Assembly (NCBI RefSeq): GCF_900142975.1
Contig: NZ_LT670848.1
Span: 1,116,001-1,180,000 of the forward strand
DNA: 64,000 bases
Direction: 5' to 3'
Source: Salegentibacter salegens
GTDB taxonomy: Bacteria; Bacteroidota; Bacteroidia; Flavobacteriales; Flavobacteriaceae
Shown: piece by piece, positions 16,715 through 24,521 of the stretch
Numbering within the stretch: position 1 is the stretch's first letter
How the letters are laid out: the number at the start of each line of letters is the position of its first letter
The notes under the pieces: generated by a model
The model's input: the letters and a program-made list of their open reading frames with translations, nothing else
Database searches by the model: none
Told to the model about the DNA's origin: nothing
Translations under genes and position numbers: made by a program

Positions 16715-17671
16715 ATGACGATTACACAACTGCATTATGTGTTGGCTGTTGCCGAACATAAGAATTTCACCAAGGCTGCTCAAAAAGTTTTTGTAACTCA
16801 GCCTACATTAAGTATGCAAATTCAAAAGCTGGAAGAAGAACTGGATGTGCAAATTTTTGACAGGACCAAGAAACCTATTCAGCTTACTGAAACCGGACAA
16901 AAAATTGTGCAACAGGCCAGGAATATTGTTAATGAAAGTGACCGTATAAAAGATATTGTAGATCAGCAAAAAGGTTTTGTAGGCGGAATTTTCAAACTAG
17001 GGGTAATTCCTACGGTTATGCCTACTTTGCTGCCCATGTTCATCAATAATTTTATTAAAAAATATCCAAAAGTAAAACTCAAAATTGAAGAGTTAAATAC
17101 CGAAGCTATAGTTGAGCGTTTAAGGGAAGGACATTTAGATGCTGCAATTGCCGCAACTCCCCTGGAATTGCAGGGAATTAAAGAAAATGTGCTTTATTAC
17201 GAACCTTTTGTAGGCTATATCCCAAACACCCACCGACTTTATAAGAAGGAAGAGATTGAAATTAATGATCTTGATATAGATGATATGCTGCTTCTTGAAG
17301 ATGGGCATTGCTTTAAAGACGGTATTCTTAACCTGTGTAAATCTTCAAGAAATTATGATGATGACCATTTTCAATTGGAAAGTGGAAGTTTTGAAACTTT
17401 AATAAAATTGGCCAACGAAGGTTTAGGAATGACGCTGCTCCCCTATTTGCATACCCTTGATATTAAAGATTCTGAAAAGAAAAATTTGAGGATGTTTAAA
17501 GAGCCGGTACCCGCACGAGAAGTGAGCCTTATCTACAACCGCAGCGAATTAAAAATGCAAATTATTGAAGCTATACAAAGCACCATTGCCGGTGTTGTAA
17601 AAGGGGCTATTGCTTTTCACAATGTGAAAATTATAAGTCCGGTGAATAAGAAAAAAGAATATCAGGAATAG
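16715..17671 (+). CDS. oxyR: OxyR hydrogen peroxide-responsive LysR regulator
   Basis: An N-terminal LysR winged helix-turn-helix (residues 1-60, FTKAAQKVFVTQPTLSMQIQKLE) is followed by the periplasmic-binding-like effector domain. The redox pair is at the same numbering as E. coli OxyR: Cys199 in LLLEDGHC and Cys208 in ILNLC. This strongly supports a peroxide sensor that forms a disulfide and switches on catalase and peroxiredoxin genes. Length (318) is slightly above the usual 305-310. No catalase or peroxidase gene is adjacent; the neighbours are DUF2141 and, past a strong terminator, an unrelated lipoprotein. Its targets must therefore lie outside the window, although two methionine sulfoxide reductases are at 38.9-39.8 kb. 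Confidence 0.95.
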   Translation: MTITQLHYVLAVAEHKNFTKAAQKVFVTQPTLSMQIQKLEEELDVQIFDRTKKPIQLTETGQKIVQQARNIVNESDRIKDIVDQQKGFVGGIFKLGVIPTVMPTLLPMFINNFIKKYPKVKLKIEELNTEAIVERLREGHLDAAIAATPLELQGIKENVLYYEPFVGYIPNTHRLYKKEEIEINDLDIDDMLLLEDGHCFKDGILNLCKSSRNYDDDHFQLESGSFETLIKLANEGLGMTLLPYLHTLDIKDSEKKNLRMFKEPVPAREVSLIYNRSELKMQIIEAIQSTIAGVVKGAIAFHNVKIISPVNKKKEYQE

Positions 17672-17681
17672 TATATTTAGA

Positions 17682-17739
17682 AAAATTAAAATGGCTGTCG
17701 GGAGATTTTTTCACTCTCTCTAACAGCCATTTTAATTTT
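17682..17739. terminator. Bidirectional terminator between oxyR and a lipoprotein gene
   Basis: A perfect 17-base stem (17682-17698 with 17723-17739) has A-rich and T-rich outer ends, so it can stop transcription from both sides. Both convergent genes end within 12 bases of it. Confidence 0.85.
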
Positions 17740-17745
17740 TAAAAC

Positions 17746-18432
17746 CTATAAACTCTGATACTCAACAGCAGTCCAGGTTCCCTGGTGATTAGGATAATCA
17801 AAAGTACCAGCCATTGCTTCTCCTTCAAGAGTTCCGTAATACATCACATTTCCCGGGTCTGAGCTATCAAAATCGTAAGTAAGCTCATTGCCACTTAAAG
17901 ACCAGGTTCCATTTGTTAGGTAAGTTCCGGGAGAAGAAGGTTCATCATAGATAGCTGTTCCATCGGGATTAAATACCACGTCACCATGCCAGGAGCTATT
18001 TTGATCATACACTACATGAAAATCCCAGGTGGTTCCTTCTAATGAATTAGTTGTGAAAGATTCTTCATTACTATACGCCGTACCTTCAGCATTGGTCGCG
18101 TATGTTCTAAAGTAATAAGTTGTGTTTGCTTCTAAATTTTCTATTTCACTGGTAAAACTTGCTGAAGATTCTGTTGTAAGATTATCATTTATCGTAGGAC
18201 TAGCGTTAGTACCCCAAACGGTTCCCTGCGCTGTAACCGGATCTCCGCCATCGTCATCAACTGTTCCACTGATTTCAATGGTGGTATAGGTCTTTTCCAC
18301 ATCTGAAGTTGTCGTTTCCAAACTAACGCTTGGTACTGTAGCTGCCAGGGTTTGAGGACCATCATCGGTTGAACAACTTGAAAAAAATAAGCTTAAACTT
18401 ATTACAGAAAGGGTTTTTAAAATAATTCTCAT
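17746..18432 (-). CDS. Predicted lipoprotein with a fibronectin III-like domain
   Basis: The signal ends LFFSSC (Cys20), so the protein should be lipidated. Residues about 35-130 look like a fibronectin type III-like fold, as in many flavobacterial surface proteins: TYTTIEISGTVDDDGGDPVTAQGTVWG and ENLEANTTYYFRTYATNAEGTAYSNEESF. The last 90 residues are rich in Trp, Gly, Ser and Asp (TTWDFHVVYDQ..., NGTWSLSGNELTYDF), resembling a small beta-barrel lipocalin-like module. The function is unknown; binding at the surface is plausible. It is transcribed alone and convergent with oxyR. Confidence 0.78.
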   Translation of the reverse strand: MRIILKTLSVISLSLFFSSCSTDDGPQTLAATVPSVSLETTTSDVEKTYTTIEISGTVDDDGGDPVTAQGTVWGTNASPTINDNLTTESSASFTSEIENLEANTTYYFRTYATNAEGTAYSNEESFTTNSLEGTTWDFHVVYDQNSSWHGDVVFNPDGTAIYDEPSSPGTYLTNGTWSLSGNELTYDFDSSDPGNVMYYGTLEGEAMAGTFDYPNHQGTWTAVEYQSL

Positions 18433-18763
18433 AATGATTGGTTTAATTGCTCCTACTTCAAAATTGAATTGGCTTTTCGGAATGTTCCCAAGGTTTATAG
18501 ATTGCTTTTAAAATTTTGAATAATTTAGTTGTAGGGAAACCAAACGATAAAAGAAATTAAGCTTGATAATGAGCAATATACAAAAATTAAAAGGAAATGT
18601 TAAATTCCAGGAAAACCCCGATAAGTAAAAGGTAAGAAAACCTTTAGAATACTAAAAAACTATAACTTATATTGAAATTATTAAAGTCGTAGAATATATA
18701 AGGCTACTTTGGATAGATTGAGGAAAGTTCAATAAATAAAAAGCGGCCAAAATGCCGCTTTTT
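18433..18763. other. 331-base AT-rich gap, no convincing gene
   Basis: The right part holds the terminator at 18738-18765 and a small hairpin (AAAGGT/ACCTTT, 18628-18645). The left part should hold the promoter of the lipoprotein gene that starts at 18432. A 19-codon plus-strand frame starting at the ATG near 18568 is too short to support. Confidence 0.6.
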
Positions 18764-18765
18764 TT
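18738..18765. terminator. Terminator at the end of the 65-residue protein gene
   Basis: AAAAAGCGGC and GCCGCTTTTT (18738-18747 and 18754-18763) form a ten-base stem with a six-base loop and a T-run on both strands. It overlaps the stop codon of the minus-strand gene at 18764. Confidence 0.75.
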
Positions 18766-18961
18766 ATGTATTTAAATAGGTTAGACATTGATTAAGTTCT
18801 GGATTTTTACGCGTTAATGCTATAATCCAGATACGAAGTTCCTCAATTTCATGAGGTAAAAGTCGTTGAAGTGCTTTTTTCACTTCCCTGCAAAACAAGA
18901 TGGGATCAAAACTGACTTTATCCAGTACAGTTTTGGTGTATTCAAACATCGCTCTCGCCAT
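18764..18961 (-). CDS. Small conserved protein, 65 residues, unknown
   Basis: I recognise no domain. The sequence starts MARAMFEYTKTVLDKVSFD and appears as two amphipathic helices (5-35 and 38-60) with hydrophobic IWIIAL near 44-49; two Cys are present (24 and 60). A good terminator overlaps its stop and the start is a clean ATG, which supports a real gene. From memory, short proteins beginning this way occur in other Flavobacteriia. It has no signal peptide and is probably cytoplasmic. No partner gene is next to it, so a toxin-antitoxin role has no support. Confidence 0.7.
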   Translation of the reverse strand: MARAMFEYTKTVLDKVSFDPILFCREVKKALQRLLPHEIEELRIWIIALTRKNPELNQCLTYLNT

Positions 18962-19096
18962 AATTTGAAAGATTTAAATTAGAAGTTAGGTTTAAAAAAG
19001 TAGAAATCTTTTAATAAGCTAACGGATTTTTTTCAAGTATCTAAATATATTAAAAAAAATATAAATATCTTTCAATTTTCGGATGTTTAACACTTG

Positions 19097-19897
19097 TTAA
19101 AATCGGCGATCACCACTAATAACATCTCCTATTCCGCCAAGAATACTCCCTTCTCCTTTATCTTTCCCGCCACCCTGTGGGGCAGCCTGCCAAATTCGGT
19201 TAGCCAAACGGCTAAATGGTAGGGATTGTACGTAAACCGTACCCGGACCGGTAAGCGTTGCGAAGAAAAGTCCTTCCCCTCCAAAAAATGTATTTTTAAT
19301 TCCGCCTACAAATTCAATATCATAATTTATATCCTGGGTAAAACCAATAATACAGCCGGTGTCTATTTTTAATTTTTCACCAGGAGATAATTCCTTTCTG
19401 GCCATGGTACCGCCGGCATGAACAAAGGCCATCCCATCGCCTTCAAGTTTTTGCATAATAAAACCTTCCCCACCAAAAAATCCGCGCCCCAGCTTTTTAC
19501 TGAATTCTATTCCTACCGAAACCCCTTTCGCTGCACATAAAAAAGCATCTTTTTGGCAAATAAATTTATTTCCATATCGGGTAAGATCTATAGGAATTAT
19601 TTTCCCGGGATAAGGTGAAGCAAAACTAATGCGCTTCTTCCCCTGAATTTCATTGCTGAAAATCGTCATAAATAAACTTTCCCCGGTGAGTAAACGTTTC
19701 CCGGCACCTAAAACTTTACCCAGGAAACCTTCATTTTCTTTAGAGCCATCGCCAAAAATAGTATCCATTCTAATGCCATCGTCCATCATCATAAAATTGC
19801 CGGCCTCAGCAATAACTGCTTCCCTTGGATCCAGTTCCAATTCTACATACTGCATCTCCTCTCCAAAAATCTGGTAATCTATTTCGTGTGCATTCAT
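19097..19897 (-). CDS. TIGR00266/AIM24 family protein
   Basis: The protein has the trypsin-AMP-like (TRAP-like) beta fold of the AIM24/TIGR00266 family: [28 protein letters not shown] at the N-terminus, [22 protein letters not shown] in the middle, and [27 protein letters not shown] near the end. It has no signal peptide. The family's biochemical role is unknown; the yeast relative affects mitochondrial inner-membrane organisation. The last 30 residues are Gly-rich. It lies two bases after the DUF4442 gene on the same strand, so the two are almost certainly one operon. The 266-residue length is normal. Confidence 0.93.
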   Translation of the reverse strand: MNAHEIDYQIFGEEMQYVELELDPREAVIAEAGNFMMMDDGIRMDTIFGDGSKENEGFLGKVLGAGKRLLTGESLFMTIFSNEIQGKKRISFASPYPGKIIPIDLTRYGNKFICQKDAFLCAAKGVSVGIEFSKKLGRGFFGGEGFIMQKLEGDGMAFVHAGGTMARKELSPGEKLKIDTGCIIGFTQDINYDIEFVGGIKNTFFGGEGLFFATLTGPGTVYVQSLPFSRLANRIWQAAPQGGGKDKGEGSILGGIGDVISGDRRF

Positions 19898-19899
19898 AA

Positions 19900-20352
19900 T
19901 TATTTAGCTTTTATAGTCCATTCAAACTCAAATACTGCAACTTGTTCCCCAGTATCGTTTAAGCCTGTAGATTTCATCCATAAGGTTTGCCCCTCTCCGG
20001 TTGCAAGTGTTTTCTCTATGGCTTCATCTATTAAATGCCCATCGTAACAATAAAAATTGATCTTTCCGGTGGCTTTTTTGGTAAATGTCGCACGATTTTG
20101 CGCTACCAGCATAGAAATTCTTCTATTAGATTGTTTAATTTTTCCCATCATCAATGCCCCGGTGCTTAACTCGGCTGCCATTGCCTGCACGGCAAAGTAC
20201 ATGCTATTAAAAGGGTTTTGGTTTATCCATTTATGCTTAACACCTACCTTACATGTATTTTCTTCAATTTCACTTACCCTAACCCCGCAAAGCCAGGCGC
20301 TTGGCAGTTTCAGCATTAGAAATTTATTGAGTTTGCTTTTATTTAATGTCAT
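19900..20352 (-). CDS. DUF4442 hotdog-fold thioesterase-like protein
   Basis: The product (150 residues from the ATG at 20352) belongs to DUF4442, a hotdog-fold group related to the YiiD C-terminal domain and acyl-CoA thioesterases. Typical blocks are [44 protein letters not shown] and the C-terminal [16 protein letters not shown] strand ([13 protein letters not shown]). The frame could be extended to 20394, but the 14 extra residues do not fit the family, so I prefer 20352. A substrate is not known; thioester hydrolysis is inferred from the fold. It is the first gene of a two-gene unit with the AIM24-like gene. Confidence 0.88.
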   Translation of the reverse strand: MTLNKSKLNKFLMLKLPSAWLCGVRVSEIEENTCKVGVKHKWINQNPFNSMYFAVQAMAAELSTGALMMGKIKQSNRRISMLVAQNRATFTKKATGKINFYCYDGHLIDEAIEKTLATGEGQTLWMKSTGLNDTGEQVAVFEFEWTIKAK

Positions 20353-20445
20353 TGTGAATGGTTTGTTTTTAATAAATGTATTCAAATTAATCAATAAGTC
20401 TTCAGAAATAATTTCATAAATATATGTTAAATTTTAGTACTATGC

Positions 20446-20478
20446 TTTGCAAAATACCTTCTTTTAACCATATATTTG
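20446..20478 (+). promoter_or_regulatory. Promoter of the DUF4870-PadR-PspC operon
   Basis: TTTG (20446-20449), a 21-base spacer and TATATTTG (20471-20478) give a full Bacteroidota promoter. The ATG follows 20 bases later at 20498. Confidence 0.7.
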
Positions 20479-20497
20479 TAATGTAAATTAATAGGTT

Positions 20498-21034
20498 ATG
20501 AACTCAAAGATAGTAAAAGAAGAAAAAACACTGGCCACAATCCTGCATTTATCGGTCTTTAGTAAGTTTATTATTCCATTTGGAAATTTTATATTTCCAC
20601 TAATATTATGGTTAACAAAAAGGGAAAAGCCCTTTATAGATGATCACGGCAGGAAGGCAATCAATTTTCAAATTAGTCTCTTTCTCTACACGATTTTAAT
20701 ATTGGCGGTGGGAATTTCAATTATTCTTTTTCAGGCTATACGCCTTGGCGCCGAAGTACCTTTTGCAATTGGCCCCGACCATTTCTATATCGATGAGATG
20801 GGCCAGGCAATTTCAATAGTAATCACTATTAGTGTATTTGCGATTTTACTTTCGCTATTGTTTTTCATAGAAATCTTTGCAGTAATAAGCGCAAGTATTA
20901 AAGCCAGCAATGGAGAAAATTACTCTTTTCCGCTAAGCATCAATTTTATTGGAAGAAATTCAGATAATCATCATAATAACCATCAACAATCAAAAAATGA
21001 ACAGTTTAACAACCCTCAAAACCAAACGCTATGA
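20498..21034 (+). CDS. DUF4870 (Tic20-like) membrane protein
   Basis: Three to four hydrophobic segments are visible: about 22-44 (FSKFIIPFGNFIFPLILWL), 60-85 and 105-132, with FIDDHGRKAINFQISL between the first two, the hallmark of DUF4870/Tic20-like proteins. The last 40 residues are hydrophilic and Asn/His/Gln-rich (SDNHHNNHQQSKNEQ). The function is unknown. Its stop overlaps the start of the PadR gene by four bases (ATGA), which places it as first gene in an operon with a PadR regulator and a PspC protein, suggesting a membrane-state sensing role (inference). Confidence 0.88.
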   Translation: MNSKIVKEEKTLATILHLSVFSKFIIPFGNFIFPLILWLTKREKPFIDDHGRKAINFQISLFLYTILILAVGISIILFQAIRLGAEVPFAIGPDHFYIDEMGQAISIVITISVFAILLSLLFFIEIFAVISASIKASNGENYSFPLSINFIGRNSDNHHNNHQQSKNEQFNNPQNQTL

Positions 21035-21375
21035 AGATAGAAAACACCAAGGCTCAAATGCGTAAAGGTGTATTGGAGTATTGTATTCTTTCAGTCTTAA
21101 AAGACGAAGATGCGTATGTTGCCGAAATCCTGGACACCCTTAAAGACGCTAAATTACTGGTGGTTGAAGGCACTATTTATCCGCTCTTAACCAGGTTAAA
21201 AAATGCAGGATTGCTTAGTTATCGCTGGGAAGAATCCAGCAGCGGACCACCACGAAAGTATTACGGACTAACCGATACCGGGAAACTCTTTCTCAAGGAG
21301 CTTACCGGCACCTGGGATGAACTCCAAACCGCTGTAAATGTTGTAACCAATCAAAAAAACAAGAATCATGAATAA
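21031..21375 (+). CDS. PadR family transcriptional regulator
   Basis: At 114 residues this is a short PadR (subfamily 2-like) winged-helix regulator. LEYCILSVLKDEDAYVAEILDTL is the first helical pair, VEGTIYPLLTRLKNAGLLSYRW the recognition region, and ESSSGPPRKYYGLTDTG the wing; the C-terminal helix mediates dimerisation. PadR proteins usually repress a neighbouring membrane or efflux gene. Here it is coupled upstream by a four-base overlap to DUF4870 and downstream by an eight-base overlap to the PspC gene, so it probably controls its own operon. Confidence 0.95.
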   Translation: MKIENTKAQMRKGVLEYCILSVLKDEDAYVAEILDTLKDAKLLVVEGTIYPLLTRLKNAGLLSYRWEESSSGPPRKYYGLTDTGKLFLKELTGTWDELQTAVNVVTNQKNKNHE

Positions 21376-23104
21376 GACAGTAAATATAAATCTTGCCGGT
21401 ATATTCTTTCACATTGACGAAGATGCATATGCCAAACTGCAGCACTATCTAGATGCCATAAAGCGTTCTTTTACCAATACGCAGGGAAAAGATGAAATTA
21501 TAGCTGATATTGAAGCACGTATTGCTGAACTGTTCAATGAGAAGAAAAAAGAAGACCGCCAGGTTATCAGTATTAAAGAAGTAGAAGAAGTAATCGCCAT
21601 TATGGGGCAACCCGAAGATTATATGGTAGATGAAGAGATCTTTGAAGATGAGCCAGTTTATACTAAAACCACTAAATCTCCGGGAAAACAACTGTTTAGG
21701 GATACCGAACATTCCTATGTGGGTGGTGTTTCTTCAGGACTGGGACATTATTTAGGAATAGATTTTATCTGGGTACGTCTACTTTGGATCTTATTAACCA
21801 TTTTCTCAAGTGGTGCTTTTATCCTAATTTATATTGCGCTTTGGATCTTTGTTCCCGAAGCTAAAACCACAGCCGATAAACTGGCTATGCGTGGCGAGGA
21901 GGTGACTATAAGCAATATTGAAAAAAAGATTCGTGAGGGTTTTGATAATGTTACCGGAAAGGTAAAAGACGTAGATTACCAAAAGTATGGCAACCAGGCA
22001 AAAAGCGGAGCCACCTCTGCAGCCACCGCTATAGGTGATGTTATCGGTTTTATTTTAAAGGTATTTGTAAAACTAATTGGAATCCTCTTAATCTTAATAG
22101 CCGGTGCTGCATTAATCAGTCTTTTTATCGGTTTATTTACCGTTGGCACCTTCGGACTTATTGATGCTCCCTGGAGTAGTTATGTAGAAATGGCCGTTAG
22201 CGGTGCACCGCTTTGGTTGCTCTGGTTACTTAGCTTTTTACTTGTAGGCATCCCATTTTTCTTCCTATTTATCTTAGGATTAAAAATCCTGGTAGGACGT
22301 TTAAAATCTATTGGAACTCCGGCAAAACTCGTTCTCTTAGGTTTATGGCTCCTTGCACTTATAGGTGCGGCAATAATAGGTATACAACAAGCAACTCATC
22401 GCGCTTTTGATGGAGAGCAGGTAATTACTGAAACGCTTCCTATATCAGCTAACGATACCCTTTACCTGGTCATGCAGGCGAACCCTAATTATTCATCGAG
22501 TATTTACAGAAGTACAGATTTTAAAATTAAATATGATGATAATGATGAAAAGGTATTATATAGCTCTAATGTTCGCCTAATAGTAAAACCTACCAAAGAT
22601 TCGCTCGCCAAAATTGAAATAGTAAAATCGGCAGAAGGTAAAGATTACAAAGAAGCTAAAGAACGTGCCCAGAATATTGTATATAATACCAGCTTTAATA
22701 GAAATGAATTGTTATTGAAAAGCTTTTTTACTTCAGCTACAAAATATAAATATCGGGATCAAAAAGTGAAAGTTACTTTGTATCTGCCCACAGGCGCCAG
22801 CCTTTTTGCAGACGATAACACCAGTTCTTTTCATAGAAATACCGACTACTGGGGAGATATTTTGATAAACGGCGATGAAGAAAAAATCTTAAAAATCACA
22901 GAAGATGCTGCTATTTGTGAAGATTGCCCGGTTGAAGAATGGGAAACCGAAAGCGAAGATGAATGGAATGAAGACGGCGATTTTAATGCCAGGATAAATT
23001 CTGGGGACGAAGAGGTGAATATTCAAATTAACAGCAGAGGGGTAACGGTAGATAAAAAGCCGGTTAACAAAGAACAGGAAAATATTGAAAATGAGGAATT
23101 ATGA
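21368..23104 (+). CDS. PspC domain membrane protein with C-terminal sensor-like region
   Basis: The N-terminal 100 residues are cytoplasmic and helical (INLAGIFFHIDEDAYAKLQHYLDAI...GKDEIIADIEARIAELFNE). A PspC domain follows at about 110-167 (HSYVGGVSSGLGHYLGIDFIWVRLLWILLTIFSSG...IYIALWIFVPE). Further membrane segments lie near 230-260, 275-310 and 320-342. The final 230 residues are extracytoplasmic, acidic near the end, and contain CEDCPVEEW. PspC proteins respond to membrane damage in other bacteria. The gene overlaps PadR and, by its stop, a small 47-codon gene (ATGA). Confidence 0.92.
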   Translation: MNKTVNINLAGIFFHIDEDAYAKLQHYLDAIKRSFTNTQGKDEIIADIEARIAELFNEKKKEDRQVISIKEVEEVIAIMGQPEDYMVDEEIFEDEPVYTKTTKSPGKQLFRDTEHSYVGGVSSGLGHYLGIDFIWVRLLWILLTIFSSGAFILIYIALWIFVPEAKTTADKLAMRGEEVTISNIEKKIREGFDNVTGKVKDVDYQKYGNQAKSGATSAATAIGDVIGFILKVFVKLIGILLILIAGAALISLFIGLFTVGTFGLIDAPWSSYVEMAVSGAPLWLLWLLSFLLVGIPFFFLFILGLKILVGRLKSIGTPAKLVLLGLWLLALIGAAIIGIQQATHRAFDGEQVITETLPISANDTLYLVMQANPNYSSSIYRSTDFKIKYDDNDEKVLYSSNVRLIVKPTKDSLAKIEIVKSAEGKDYKEAKERAQNIVYNTSFNRNELLLKSFFTSATKYKYRDQKVKVTLYLPTGASLFADDNTSSFHRNTDYWGDILINGDEEKILKITEDAAICEDCPVEEWETESEDEWNEDGDFNARINSGDEEVNIQINSRGVTVDKKPVNKEQENIENEEL

Positions 23105-23244
23105 TACAATTTATGCTACAATTACTACTTATTGTCTTCCCGTTGGGAGAGCCGGTAGTTGAAAATGAAAACCTGGTTAAAGATTATATAGAATGCCATG
23201 AAGCCTTAACCAAAAACTGCACAGTAGCTTTCAATGAGTGCTAA
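23101..23244 (+). CDS. Small Cys-containing exported peptide, 47 residues
   Basis: A frame of 47 codons starts at the ATG at 23101, which overlaps the PspC stop as ATGA, and ends in TAA at 23242-23244, just before a strong terminator. The product begins MIQFMLQLLLIVFPLGEPVV, a hydrophobic segment without a positive n-region, followed by an acidic tail with Cys32, Cys40 and Cys47. I recognise no family. The start overlap, and the terminator ten bases after the stop, argue that it is translated as the last gene of the DUF4870-PadR-PspC operon. It could act as a small membrane regulator; this is inference. Confidence 0.6.
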   Translation: MIQFMLQLLLIVFPLGEPVVENENLVKDYIECHEALTKNCTVAFNEC

Positions 23245-23253
23245 GCAAGTCTT

Positions 23254-23280
23254 AAAAGCCTCCCATGCGGAGGCTTTTTT
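23254..23280 (+). terminator. Terminator of the PspC operon
   Basis: AAAAGCCTCC and GGAGGCTTTT form a perfect ten-base stem with a five-base loop and a T-run. It separates the PspC operon from the GIN lipoprotein gene. Confidence 0.85.
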
Positions 23281-23282
23281 AG

Positions 23283-23290
23283 TATATTTG
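23283..23290 (+). promoter_or_regulatory. -7 box of the GIN lipoprotein gene
   Basis: TATATTTG lies directly after the PspC terminator and 19 bases before the ATG at 23310. The -33 position falls in the terminator hairpin and shows no TTG. Confidence 0.45.
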
Positions 23291-23309
23291 TGTTAAACCC
23301 ATATTTTCT

Positions 23310-24128
23310 ATGAAAAAGATAATACTCTTACTAAGCATTTTTATGGCTTTTAGCTGTGGTGCAAAAAAAGTAAAAGGAAGCAGAAATGTAACTACCGAGA
23401 AAACACGTTTAACAGATTTCCACAGTGTAGATATTGCGGGTGACTTTGAAGTAACTCTCAAAAAGGGATCTACCGCGATGATGGAAGTTGAAGCCGATGA
23501 TAACCTACACCGAATAATAAGAGGTGAAATTGTAGACCAGGTTTTATACCTGAAGCCTACAAAAAAAATAGGCCGTAGCAAATCCCAGGAAATAACCCTT
23601 ACCTACCCTGAAAATCTTCAGAAAATTACGGTTTCAGGCAACACAGAATTGGAGGCCGATGAAGATTTATATTCTGAAGAATTAAAAATAACCACTGCAG
23701 ATGATGCTGAAGTGTACCTTACTGTTACTGCCACTAAATTCGATCTTTTTAATGAAGGAAAAGCTAACGTAGAATTAAATTTAACTGCAGAAGATGTTTA
23801 TTTTCAGCTCAACGAATCCAGCGATATTAAAGCTTTGGTAAATGCACCCAGGTTCAAAGTAGATATTTATGAAAAAGCCAGCGCAAGAATTGAAGGAGAA
23901 GTAGACGATTTACAATTACGTTCTGAACATTCTACCAAATTTGATGGTAGAAGATTAAGTGCTAGAACCGCAGTAGTTGTAGCTGAAGGAAAATCTAAAA
24001 ATGAACTTGAAGTGCTTGAAACACTTACCCTTACGGCCAAAAACCGTAGCGAAATGGAACTTTATGGAAATCCTAAAGTTGATTTAGTAGAGTTCTCAGA
24101 AAAAGCGGTACTCGCGAAAAAGGATTAG
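23310..24128 (+). CDS. GIN-domain (DUF2807) lipoprotein
   Basis: The signal MKKIILLLSIFMAFSC gives a lipidated Cys16. The mature part is a DUF2807/GIN (head GIN) beta-helix-like domain: LTDFHSVDIAGDFEVTLKKGS, VEADDNLHRIIRGEIVDQVLYLKP and repeated short strands (ITVSGNTELEADEDL, ITTADDAEVYLTVTATKF). Such domains form right-handed beta-solenoids on the surface. It differs from the second GIN protein at 34.6 kb in lacking GSGD repeats. It is the first gene after the PspC operon and is followed 44 bases later by a small lipoprotein gene. Function is unknown; adhesion or envelope sensing is suggested by family and context. Confidence 0.87.
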   Translation: MKKIILLLSIFMAFSCGAKKVKGSRNVTTEKTRLTDFHSVDIAGDFEVTLKKGSTAMMEVEADDNLHRIIRGEIVDQVLYLKPTKKIGRSKSQEITLTYPENLQKITVSGNTELEADEDLYSEELKITTADDAEVYLTVTATKFDLFNEGKANVELNLTAEDVYFQLNESSDIKALVNAPRFKVDIYEKASARIEGEVDDLQLRSEHSTKFDGRRLSARTAVVVAEGKSKNELEVLETLTLTAKNRSEMELYGNPKVDLVEFSEKAVLAKKD

Positions 24129-24172
24129 GATTTTTAATTACATTTAATCTACTAATCAAAATACATTTTACT

Positions 24173-24406
24173 ATGAAAATTGCATTAAAATCAATTTTAT
24201 TAATTCTCGCATTAAGCCTAAGTTTTGTGTCCTGTCGGGAAGAAGAAGAAAAATCGGAAATTGAACAATTAGCCGAAGAAGAAGATGCAAAGGTGAAAGT
24301 GAAAGATGATAAGATTAAAGTAAAGACGGACGATAAAAAGATCAAAATCAAAGAAGATGACGGCGAAGTGAAGAAAAAAGTAAAGATAGATAACGACGAT
24401 AATTAA
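24173..24406 (+). CDS. Small highly charged lipoprotein, 77 residues
   Basis: The signal ends in LSFVSC (Cys21). The mature 56 residues consist almost only of Lys, Asp, Glu, Val and Ile. From about residue 40 there are alternating short units (KVKVKDDKIKVKTDDKKIKIK) that look like amphipathic beta-strand repeats. There is no known domain. It is probably co-transcribed with the GIN lipoprotein (44-base gap) and is followed by a clear terminator. I cannot assign a function; surface charge or metal binding are only possibilities. Confidence 0.72.
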   Translation: MKIALKSILLILALSLSFVSCREEEEKSEIEQLAEEEDAKVKVKDDKIKVKTDDKKIKIKEDDGEVKKKVKIDNDDN

Positions 24407-24459
24407 TTAGATTAGCGCTATCTATTCTCACTTAGTGAGTCAATTCTAAAAATTGTTTT

Positions 24460-24486
24460 AAAAGTCCCGTTTTTCGGGACTTTTTT
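24460..24486 (+). terminator. Terminator after the small charged lipoprotein
   Basis: AAAAGTCCCG and CGGGACTTTT (24460-24469, 24475-24484) form a ten-base stem with a T-run. A second small palindrome, CTCACTTAGTGAG, lies upstream at 24427-24439. Confidence 0.85.
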
Positions 24487-24521
24487 ATTGGTATTTAGTA
24501 TCTTAATTTAAAATTATAACA

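Noticed and set aside
18568-18627. 19-codon plus-strand frame in an intergenic gap
   Set aside because: Too short, with no ribosome-binding or conservation evidence.
18764-18961. Toxin-antitoxin partner for the 65-residue protein
   Set aside because: No second small gene is adjacent and no family match is apparent.
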